Shown piece by piece: positions 1-5,933 of a DNA stretch of 10,182 nucleotides. Under the pieces are notes generated by a model. It did no database searches, had not been told where the DNA came from, and was given only the letters and a program-made list of their open reading frames with translations. The stretch spans positions 1-10,182 of the forward strand of contig NZ_JASLCE010000092.1 of the NCBI RefSeq assembly GCF_030146175.1, read 5' to 3'. Every line of letters begins with the position of its first letter. Positions within the stretch are counted from its first letter, which is position 1. The stretch is from Flavobacterium sp. GTDB lineage: Bacteria; Bacteroidota; Bacteroidia; Flavobacteriales; Flavobacteriaceae. The translations under genes and the position numbers were made by a program.

Positions 1-5
1 ATCTT

Positions 6-40
6 CTACACCTGACAGGTTTACAAAACCTGTCAGGTGT
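6..40. repeat. 35-bp palindromic intergenic repeat, copy 1
   Basis: Positions 8-22 and 26-40 are perfect 15-bp inverted arms around a 3-nt centre. Each arm contains an 11-bp near-palindrome, ACCTGACAGGT at 10-20 and ACCTGTCAGGT at 28-38, so the element holds four ACCTG/CAGGT half-sites and could fold as one long hairpin or two short ones. A second copy at 7231-7265 matches it at 34 of 35 positions. It lies 22 bp before a terminator, at the 3' end of the minus-strand gene. No transposase or target duplication is visible, so a REP-like dispersed repeat or a protein-binding site fits better than an insertion sequence. Confidence 0.85.
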
Positions 41-62
41 TCCTGTTCCAAACAAAACATAA

Positions 63-88
63 AAAAACCGGATTTTCTTCCGGTTTTT
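63..88. terminator. Intrinsic terminator, two-way
   Basis: Perfect 10-bp stem (63-72 with 79-88) around a TTTTCT loop. A tracts on the left and T tracts on the right give a U-run in either direction. It ends the minus-strand gene whose stop codon is at 116-118. It could also stop a plus-strand gene arriving from beyond the left edge, which would make this a convergent junction. Confidence 0.8.
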
Positions 89-115
89 ATATTTTACGAG
101 TTACGAATTCATAAA

Positions 116-595
116 CTAAACATTAAAATCCTTAAAATCATAGGTTCCGTCGGTATTAAAAACAATTTTATAAAGTCCTGTTCCATCATCAACAATTGTA
201 GGAATACAGTCAAAGGATTTTAAAAGCGCAATAAAGCCCCCGGTTCCTCCATAGGGATACGAATACGGCATATACTCTAATATCCCTGTATTCGGACTAA
301 GTTTTCTTAAACCGACAAAATCAACCTCATAATTCTTATAAAGTGCTTCCACTAACGAATAAAAATGCCAGCTATTTTCCGTTCTTACTACAGTTGCATG
401 AAGTGGTTTTATATCGGTATCCAAAAACCAAAATTGTGATATGGCATATTCAGGAAAGGCCTCAAGCCAGTAGTGATCATATAGTTCAGAGTAATTATCT
501 CTAGCCTCTTTGAATTTGTCAAAAACAGTTTTTAGATCGTAAAAAGTCGTTTCATCTGGAAAATCAAATTCAAGATAACAGTTTGGTGTTTCCAT
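116..595 (-). CDS. Hypothetical protein, low-G+C orphan gene (159 aa)
   Basis: I do not recognise a named family. The frame is open from 685 to the TAG at 116-118. I prefer the ATG at 593-595 (protein begins METPNCYLEF) because it follows an A-rich stretch and a TATATTTG promoter-like box 17 nt upstream, and because the 30 extra residues from the ATG at 683-685 look like translated AT-rich DNA. The longer 189-aa form remains possible. The protein is soluble, with no signal peptide or membrane segment, acidic and rich in Tyr/Phe/Trp. Its most distinctive stretch is YSYPYGGTGGFIALLKSF followed by a VDDGTGLYKI segment. That glycine/aromatic pattern vaguely resembles small Bacteroidota accessory proteins of unknown function (weak recollection). 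By hand count of sampled lines G+C is about a third, against low-to-mid forties in the flippase gene, which suggests acquired or fast-evolving DNA. It is a single-gene unit with its own terminator. Confidence 0.65.
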   Translation of the reverse strand: METPNCYLEFDFPDETTFYDLKTVFDKFKEARDNYSELYDHYWLEAFPEYAISQFWFLDTDIKPLHATVVRTENSWHFYSLVEALYKNYEVDFVGLRKLSPNTGILEYMPYSYPYGGTGGFIALLKSFDCIPTIVDDGTGLYKIVFNTDGTYDFKDFNV

Positions 596-612
596 TTTAA
601 AGTTATTTGGAT

Positions 613-620
613 CAAATATA
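613..620 (-). promoter_or_regulatory. Candidate -7 promoter element of the orphan gene
   Basis: On the minus strand this reads TATATTTG, a perfect match to the Bacteroidota -7 consensus TAnnTTTG, 17 nt before the ATG at 593-595. I find no TTG at the expected -33 distance, so support is partial. If real, it implies translation from 595, since the ATG at 685 would lie upstream of the transcript start. Confidence 0.3.
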
Positions 621-706
621 AAACTATATTGGAATTCTTTTAGACGATGTGTAAAATACTGACGGGAATAGAAAAACAGGAGCATTAATAAACAAAAAGA
701 AATGCC

Positions 707-714
707 TATTTTTG
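707..714 (+). promoter_or_regulatory. Candidate -7 promoter element of the flippase operon
   Basis: TATTTTTG is a perfect TAnnTTTG match. It ends 26 nt before the TTG start at 741, leaving a leader of about 20 nt. No convincing -33 TTG is visible 17-23 bp upstream. It is the best promoter candidate for the six-gene run that ends at 7220. Confidence 0.4.
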
Positions 715-740
715 TTCGTTATTCGTTATAAGCAAATATT

Positions 741-2210
741 TTGGGATTATATAAAAACCTATTCAAGCAAACATTTATCTACGGCGTAGCAACGGTACTG
801 CCTCGAATGCTTAGCTTTTTACTGGTTCGCCTTCATACGGACCTGATGCCAAAGAGCGATTATGGGAATGTAACCATTGTTCTTTCCTGGATGGTCTTTT
901 TTAACGTTATCCTTTCGTATGGAATGGAAACGGCTTTTTTCCGTTTTTACAACAAAGAGGAAAACAAAAAAAGCGTCATTGAAACGACTACCATTTCGTT
1001 ATTCTGGTCGTCGATGTTATTCCTGGCAATGGGATTATTGTTCCGGAGCACGCTGGCCGAATGGGCCGATGTGGAAACCCAATTTGTAACCTATGCCATC
1101 TGGATTTTGGTCTTGGATGCTTTGGTAGTGATACCATTTTCCAAACTCAGAGCCTTTCAGCGCCCCATTAAATATGCGGTGATCAAAATAGCCAATGTCA
1201 CGATTAACGTAGGGTTAAACGTTTTCTTTTTAGTATTCCTTCCTAAAATAGCCAAAGCTGATCCCAACGGATTCATCAGTAGTTTTTATATTCACGATTA
1301 TCAGGTAGGCTATATTTTTATTGCCAATCTGATTGCGAGTTTAGCGACGCTATTGGTATTCCTGCCGGATTATGTCCGATTAAAATGGCATTTCAATTTC
1401 CCGCTATGGAAAAACATGATGGATTATGGATTACCGATTTTATTCGCCGGACTGGCATTCGGAATTAATGAGCACTTCGATAAAATTCTGTTGGGAAAAC
1501 TATTGCCGCAAAATATTGCCAAAGCAGAAGTAGGGGCTTATTCGGCCTGTTATAAACTCGGCCTTTTTATGGTGTTGTTCCGAACGGCCTATACGTTGGG
1601 AATTGAACCGTTCTTTTTTAATCATGCCGACAAAAAAGATGCACCGCAAACCTATGCCGTCGTGACCAAATACTTTGTCATTTTTGGTTCGATGATCTTA
1701 TTGGGAGTTATCGTTTTTGCCGATATCCTAAAACAGGTTCTGGTTCCAAACAGCAGTTATTGGGAAGCAATGAAAGTGGTACCGCTTATTATTCTGGCGA
1801 ATTTCTTTTTGGGGATTTACACCAGTTTATCGGTTTGGTACAAATTAATCGACCGAACAAAAGTGGGCGCTTATATTTCCATTGTTGGTGCTGTCGTTAC
1901 CTTGGTGCTAAATTATGCTTTAATTCCGACCTATAGTTATATGGGATCGGCCATCGCAACACTGGCGGCCTACGGAACCATGATGAGTATTTCCTATTTT
2001 ATGGGGAATAAATACTATCCGATACCCTATGATAAAAAAAGAATCCTGGGCTATCTGATTGTTTCGTCAGTCTTGGCCGGACTTTCCTTTTATGTTCCGG
2101 CACTCCACAATTACTATTTTGGGGTATTGGCGATCCTGGTTTTCGGATATTTTATCTACCGAAACGAAAAAGATACGTTATTACGAATTATGAAGAAAAA
2201 AGTTGCCTGA
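741..2210 (+). CDS. Wzx/MOP-superfamily oligosaccharide flippase, TTG start
   Basis: A 489-aa polytopic inner-membrane protein of the polysaccharide synthase/flippase branch of the MOP superfamily, expected to flip lipid-linked glycans across the cytoplasmic membrane. I see about 12-14 hydrophobic segments, for example around residues 12-32, 43-62, 85-101, 116-133, 190-208, 311-328, 346-362, 376-395 and 435-473. The N-terminus GLYKNLFKQTFIYGVATVLP and a conserved-looking DYGLPILFAGLAFGIN stretch (228-243) are typical of this family in Bacteroidota. The start is unusual. TTG at 741 is the only usable start that keeps the family N-terminus; an in-frame TAA sits just upstream at 729-731 and the next Met is residue 23, inside the first membrane segment. 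Substrate is unknown: no glycosyltransferase genes lie nearby, though a sugar-nucleotide transferase is two genes downstream. Glycan flippase is well supported; lipid II flippase (MurJ-like) is less likely but not excluded. Confidence 0.93.
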   Translation: MGLYKNLFKQTFIYGVATVLPRMLSFLLVRLHTDLMPKSDYGNVTIVLSWMVFFNVILSYGMETAFFRFYNKEENKKSVIETTTISLFWSSMLFLAMGLLFRSTLAEWADVETQFVTYAIWILVLDALVVIPFSKLRAFQRPIKYAVIKIANVTINVGLNVFFLVFLPKIAKADPNGFISSFYIHDYQVGYIFIANLIASLATLLVFLPDYVRLKWHFNFPLWKNMMDYGLPILFAGLAFGINEHFDKILLGKLLPQNIAKAEVGAYSACYKLGLFMVLFRTAYTLGIEPFFFNHADKKDAPQTYAVVTKYFVIFGSMILLGVIVFADILKQVLVPNSSYWEAMKVVPLIILANFFLGIYTSLSVWYKLIDRTKVGAYISIVGAVVTLVLNYALIPTYSYMGSAIATLAAYGTMMSISYFMGNKYYPIPYDKKRILGYLIVSSVLAGLSFYVPALHNYYFGVLAILVFGYFIYRNEKDTLLRIMKKKVA

Positions 2211-2268
2211 TTTTTTCTAATTTTAAAGACAATTGCAAAATAGAATACGCAAAGCAAATAAATATACA

Positions 2269-2703
2269 ATGACCATAAAAATAATTAATAAATCACAACA
2301 CGCATTACCCGAATATGAAACGATAGCCTCAGCCGGAATGGATCTGAGAGCGAATATTACCGATCCGATAACTTTAAATCCGTTAGAAAGAGCCTTGGTA
2401 AAAACCGGACTTTTTATCGAATTACCGATCGGATATGAAGCACAGGTACGCCCTCGTAGCGGACTGGCTTTTAAAAAAGGAATCACCGTATTAAATAGCC
2501 CCGGAACAGTTGATGCTGATTATCGCGGTGAAATAGGTGTTATTTTAGTAAATTTATCCAATGAACCGTTTGTGGTTGAAAATGGAGAACGTGTAGCACA
2601 ATTGGTAATTGCCAAACATGAAAGAGCCGAATGGGAGTTGGTGGAAACACTTTCGGAAACCGTAAGAGGCGAAGGCGGATTCGGAAGTACCGGTGTCAAA
2701 TAA
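2269..2703 (+). CDS. dut: dUTP diphosphatase (dUTPase)
   Basis: Hydrolyses dUTP to dUMP and pyrophosphate, keeping uracil out of DNA and supplying dUMP for dTMP synthesis; cytosolic homotrimer. All five trimeric dUTPase motifs are present and in order: I AGMDLRA (22-28), II RPRSGLA (61-67), [13 protein letters not shown] (79-88, with the expected catalytic Asp at 82), [10 protein letters not shown] (106-113) and [11 protein letters not shown] (133-142), the last being the mobile C-terminal arm that closes on substrate. At 144 aa the length is normal. The frame is open upstream to a TTG at 2233, but the ATG at 2269 puts the family's usual N-terminus (MTIKIINKS) at the start, so the 12 extra residues are not used. 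The gene sits 58 bp after the flippase and 78 bp before the nucleotidyltransferase, with no terminator on either side, so it is probably co-transcribed with envelope genes despite its unrelated job. Confidence 0.97.
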   Translation: MTIKIINKSQHALPEYETIASAGMDLRANITDPITLNPLERALVKTGLFIELPIGYEAQVRPRSGLAFKKGITVLNSPGTVDADYRGEIGVILVNLSNEPFVVENGERVAQLVIAKHERAEWELVETLSETVRGEGGFGSTGVK

Positions 2704-2781
2704 ACGATAAAAAGAAAAACCCCGTTAATATATAAATGATGCTTGCTCGTCAAGTCTCGTCCCCTAAAATACATAGCATAA

Positions 2782-3792
2782 ATGAAGATAATTGTCCCTA
2801 TGGCCGGTCGTGGATCACGACTTAGACCACATACTTTAACGGTACCAAAACCGTTAATTCCGATTGCCGGTAAGCCTATTGTTCACCGATTGGTAGAAGA
2901 TATTGCCGGAGTTTTAAATCAGGAAATCGAAGAAATAGCATTCATCATTCACAAAGATTTTGGCGACAAAGTACCGGGTGAATTAATTGCTATTGCTGAA
3001 AAATTAGGAGCAAAAGGAACGATTTATTACCAGAACGAACCGTTGGGAACGGCGCATGCGATTATGTGTGCCAAAGAAAGTATGTCGGGACCAATTGTGG
3101 TAGCCTACGCCGATACGCTTTTTAGAGCCGACTTTACCTTAGACACAACCGCCGACAGCGTAATCTGGGTAAAACAGGTAGCAGATCCGAGTGCCTTTGG
3201 TGTAGTACAATTAAACGATAAAAATGAGATCGTTGATTTTGTAGAAAAACCAAAAGAATTTGTTTCCGATCTGGCGATCATCGGTATTTATTATTTTAAA
3301 AGCGGTGAAACCCTACGTAGCGAACTACAATATTTATTAGACAATAATGTCGTAAAAGGTGGCGAATACCAGCTAACGGACGGTTTGGAAAACATGAAAC
3401 AAAAAGGACTGAAATTCGTTCCGGGTACGGTAGACGAATGGATGGACTGTGGAAACAAAAACGTAACCGTAGAAACCAACTCCAGAATGTTGAACTTTTT
3501 ACATAACGATGGAGAAAACCTGGTTTCGGCGACCATCAAAAATGAAAATTCAACCATCATTCCACCGTGTTTTATCGGGGACGATGTGGTATTGATTAAC
3601 GCAACGGTAGGACCAAATGTATCGTTAGGCAAAGGAACGACGGTACAAAACAGTACCATTAAAAACAGTTTGGTACAAACCAATGCCACCATTAAAAATG
3701 CCACATTAGACAATGCGATGATCGGAAATCACGCGTCGTTTGATGGTAATTTTACCAGTATTAGTATTGGAGATTATTCCGTTTTAGAATAA
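2782..3792 (+). CDS. Sugar-phosphate nucleotidyltransferase with beta-helix C-terminus
   Basis: A 336-aa cytosolic enzyme of the RmlA/GlmU-type nucleotidyltransferase family, joining an NTP and a sugar-1-phosphate to give an NDP-sugar and pyrophosphate. The N-terminal Rossmann-like domain (about 1-235) has the nucleotide loop GRGSRLRP (9-16), the PKPL lysine (K23), GTAHAI (89-94), YADTLF (109-114; Asp111 is the expected metal ligand, with Ala where GD is usual), EKP (155-157), GGEYQLTD (193-200) and WMDCGN (220-225; Asp222 second metal ligand). From about 240 to the end are V/I/T-rich hexapeptide-like repeats with alternating N-A-T and N-S-T-I patterns, indicating a left-handed beta-helix, commonly a multimerisation or acyltransferase-like module. 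The base and sugar cannot be settled: RmlA-type dTTP/glucose-1-phosphate is the default, but no rmlB/C/D genes are nearby and mannose- or glucose-specific relatives share these motifs. The following gene starts 1 bp after its stop, implying translational coupling. Confidence 0.9.
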   Translation: MKIIVPMAGRGSRLRPHTLTVPKPLIPIAGKPIVHRLVEDIAGVLNQEIEEIAFIIHKDFGDKVPGELIAIAEKLGAKGTIYYQNEPLGTAHAIMCAKESMSGPIVVAYADTLFRADFTLDTTADSVIWVKQVADPSAFGVVQLNDKNEIVDFVEKPKEFVSDLAIIGIYYFKSGETLRSELQYLLDNNVVKGGEYQLTDGLENMKQKGLKFVPGTVDEWMDCGNKNVTVETNSRMLNFLHNDGENLVSATIKNENSTIIPPCFIGDDVVLINATVGPNVSLGKGTTVQNSTIKNSLVQTNATIKNATLDNAMIGNHASFDGNFTSISIGDYSVLE

Positions 3793-3793
3793 G

Positions 3794-5146
3794 ATGAAAA
3801 TAAAAAGACAGCTTATAATTTTTACATTGCTCGGGTTTCTGAGTGTTCCGGTAGCGGTATCGGCACAACAGGAACCGGATGCTATTGCTTTGGAAAACGA
3901 CGAGTTCCAGAATAATTTCTACGAATCGTTAAAACAAAAAGGAATCGAAAATTATGATAAAGCCATACAATCGCTTTATAAATGTCTTAAAACGCAACCG
4001 GAAAACCCGGTAATTCATCACGAACTGGGAAAAAATTTCCTGGCTCAGAAAAACTATGCCGAAGCCGAAAAATCGTTTCAAAAAGCCATTGATCTGGATC
4101 CGAAACAACGGTGGTATTGGAATGGTTTGTATGACGTCTATTACGAAACCAAAGACTTTAACCGTTCGATTCCGGTTGTGCAGAAGCTGATCAGTTTCGA
4201 CAAAAAGTTCCAGGACGATCTGGTGTCTTTATATATGTATACCCAACAATTTGATAAAGCGTTAGCGCTGATCAATGAAATGGATGTAACGACCGGATTA
4301 ACATCGACATTGGAGATGTACAAACTGCAAATCCTGAGTGATGCCAAATATCGTAAACCGGAAAAGGAAAACCTCGAACAGGCCATTAAAAATAATCCGA
4401 CCGAGGAAAGCAATTATATCCAGCTGATCTATTTGTATTCCGAAAGCAATCAGGAAGACAAAGCACTGGAAGTGGCCAAAAAACTGGAAAAAGCAATTCC
4501 GACTTCCGATTGGGCACAGGTAAGTCTTTTTAAATTTCATCTGAATAACAGAGAACCGCAAAAAGCCGCCGATGCCATGTTTCTGGTATTAAAAAGCAAA
4601 AAAATCGATACTAAAATCAAACATCGTGTATTAAACGAATTCCTGATCTTTTCGAACAATACCAATTCCTTTAAAAAGGAACTGGCACAGGCAGTCGATT
4701 ATTTGTCGGAAGATCCGAATGTAAACGTACCGAAAGAAATCGGAACATTTTTTCTGGAAAAAAAGAAATATGCCGACGCGATTGCTTACTTTGAAAAAAG
4801 TCTGAGCCGCAAAAACGACGACATTGGCACGATAGAATTATTGTTACAGGCCTATACCGATACCGGACAATATGATGCGGTTAACAAAAAAGCAACAGAC
4901 TATCTGGATTTATTTCCAACGCATGCAAAGTTGTACTTTTTTGCAGGGATGGCGCAAAATCAATTAAAAAATTATAAAAAAGCCCTCGAGTTATTACAAA
5001 CAGGAATGGATTTTGTAGTAGAAGACAGAGCCTTGGAAATCAACCTGAATATTCAGATGGGCGAAGCCTACCACGGTTTGGGCGATGAAAAGAAAAAAGA
5101 AAGCTATTTTATCAAAGCCGATCAATTGTTAAAACAGAAAAAATAA
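3794..5146 (+). CDS. Secreted TPR-repeat protein
   Basis: A 450-aa exported protein. Residues 1-24 form a Sec signal peptide: basic MKIKR, a hydrophobic core, then AVSA before QQEPD, the likely signal peptidase I site. There is no lipobox cysteine, so the product should be soluble in the periplasm or bound to partners. The rest is helical tetratricopeptide repeats. The clearest units lie around 38-71, 72-105 (HHELGKNFLAQKNYAEAEKS, ending LDP), 312-340, 345-376 and 378-411, with weaker ones between. TPR arrays bind other proteins; no catalytic motif is visible. ATG at 3794 follows the upstream TAA by one base, and its own TAA shares its last A with the ATG of the DUF4292 gene (TAATG), so the three genes are probably translationally coupled and made in fixed ratio. 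A scaffold for the downstream lipoprotein or LytM protein is an inference from position only. Confidence 0.92.
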   Translation: MKIKRQLIIFTLLGFLSVPVAVSAQQEPDAIALENDEFQNNFYESLKQKGIENYDKAIQSLYKCLKTQPENPVIHHELGKNFLAQKNYAEAEKSFQKAIDLDPKQRWYWNGLYDVYYETKDFNRSIPVVQKLISFDKKFQDDLVSLYMYTQQFDKALALINEMDVTTGLTSTLEMYKLQILSDAKYRKPEKENLEQAIKNNPTEESNYIQLIYLYSESNQEDKALEVAKKLEKAIPTSDWAQVSLFKFHLNNREPQKAADAMFLVLKSKKIDTKIKHRVLNEFLIFSNNTNSFKKELAQAVDYLSEDPNVNVPKEIGTFFLEKKKYADAIAYFEKSLSRKNDDIGTIELLLQAYTDTGQYDAVNKKATDYLDLFPTHAKLYFFAGMAQNQLKNYKKALELLQTGMDFVVEDRALEINLNIQMGEAYHGLGDEKKKESYFIKADQLLKQKK

Positions 5147-5913
5147 TGAAGCGAATAAGTATCGTACTAATCCTGATAGTGTTGGTATCCTGTAAATCCA
5201 AACAAAACATTGTGACCGAACAGGGCGCATCCGAAAAAGTGGAAGTTTCGAAGATCATTCAGGGACATTATGCCAATAAGCTCGATTTTCAGACAGCCAG
5301 TATCAGAAGTACGGTAAGCTATGACGATGGAAAAACAGCCTTGTCGATAAACTGTGATATCCGGATTAAAAAAGACGAAACCATTATGGTAACCGCTCGC
5401 GCTTTAGGATTGATCACGGTAGCCAAAGCACTGATCACACCCGAAAGAGTAAGTTTTTACAGCAAAGACGGGAAATATTTTGACGGGGATTACCGTTTAT
5501 TAAGTAAATGGCTGGGAACCGATCTTGATTTTAACAAAGTGCAAAACCTATTGTTGGGAAGAGCGATCGACGATTTGACAAAAACGAAATACAATGTCTC
5601 GATCGAAGGTGAAAAATACAAACTGAAAACAAAAGAAGGCAACAACATTGTCAAAGAATTTTTGTTTGAAGGCGCCAATTTTCTGCTAAAAGATCAGATT
5701 GTTTCGCAACAAAATCCGTTGCGTTCGCTGGAAGTAAACTATCCGGCCTATAAATCCTACGATAAGGCAACATTGCCGTTGAGTATGAACATCGATGCTT
5801 ATGAAAAAGGAAAAGTCAAAATCGAAGTAAGTTATAACAGTATTAGTTTCGACGAAAAACTGAATTTCCCGTATACGATTCCGGAAGGCTACGAAGAAAT
5901 AATTATTGATTAA
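5146..5913 (+). CDS. DUF4292 family lipoprotein, LolB-like
   Basis: A 255-aa lipoprotein. The N-terminus MKRISIVLILIVLVSC ends in a lipobox with Cys16 as the lipidated residue. The following KSKQN lacks the acidic run that marks surface export in Flavobacterium-type lipoproteins, so it probably faces the periplasm (inference). The body fits the beta-strand-rich LolA/LolB fold. Strands around 53-85 lead to a short turn with exposed Leu-Gly (ALGLIT, 86-91), then FYSKDGKYFDGDY (104-116), an LSKWLGTDLDF helix region (119-129) and NLLLG (134-138). From memory, E. coli LolB shows the same order: a Leu-Gly loop, a KGQRY/D segment, a helix with LTG, then WILG. LolB accepts lipoproteins from LolA and inserts them in the outer membrane, and Bacteroidota lack an easily recognised classical LolB. 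Function is inferred. The start codon overlaps the TPR stop by one base; the LytM gene begins 20 bp downstream. Confidence 0.9.
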   Translation: MKRISIVLILIVLVSCKSKQNIVTEQGASEKVEVSKIIQGHYANKLDFQTASIRSTVSYDDGKTALSINCDIRIKKDETIMVTARALGLITVAKALITPERVSFYSKDGKYFDGDYRLLSKWLGTDLDFNKVQNLLLGRAIDDLTKTKYNVSIEGEKYKLKTKEGNNIVKEFLFEGANFLLKDQIVSQQNPLRSLEVNYPAYKSYDKATLPLSMNIDAYEKGKVKIEVSYNSISFDEKLNFPYTIPEGYEEIIID

Positions 5914-5918
5914 ATTTG
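5911..5918 (+). promoter_or_regulatory. Possible internal -7 promoter element before the LytM gene
   Basis: TAAATTTG matches TAnnTTTG exactly and includes the TAA stop of the preceding gene; 15 nt separate it from the ATG at 5934. No TTG stands at -33. The 20-bp gap is the only clear break in the otherwise coupled 3' half of the operon. Such matches arise by chance in AT-rich DNA, so confidence is low. Confidence 0.25.
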
Positions 5919-5933
5919 AAAAAAATATAAAAA

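Noticed and set aside
877..1089. 70-aa plus-strand open frame inside the flippase gene
   Set aside because: Different frame within a well-supported membrane protein; arginine/tryptophan-rich composition without domain features.
2218..2225. TAATTTTA as a -7 promoter element for dut
   Set aside because: Last base is A rather than the conserved G and no -33 TTG is at proper spacing; read-through from the flippase gene is simpler.
2736..2781. Two consecutive ATG codons in the dut-nucleotidyltransferase gap, possible leader peptide or earlier start
   Set aside because: They are out of frame with the nucleotidyltransferase and run into it without a regulatory hairpin or amino-acid bias.
3291..3713. 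140-aa minus-strand open frame opposite the nucleotidyltransferase
   Set aside because: It is the antisense of the beta-helix repeat coding region, where the repetitive V/T/N codons leave a frame open; no start context or motif.
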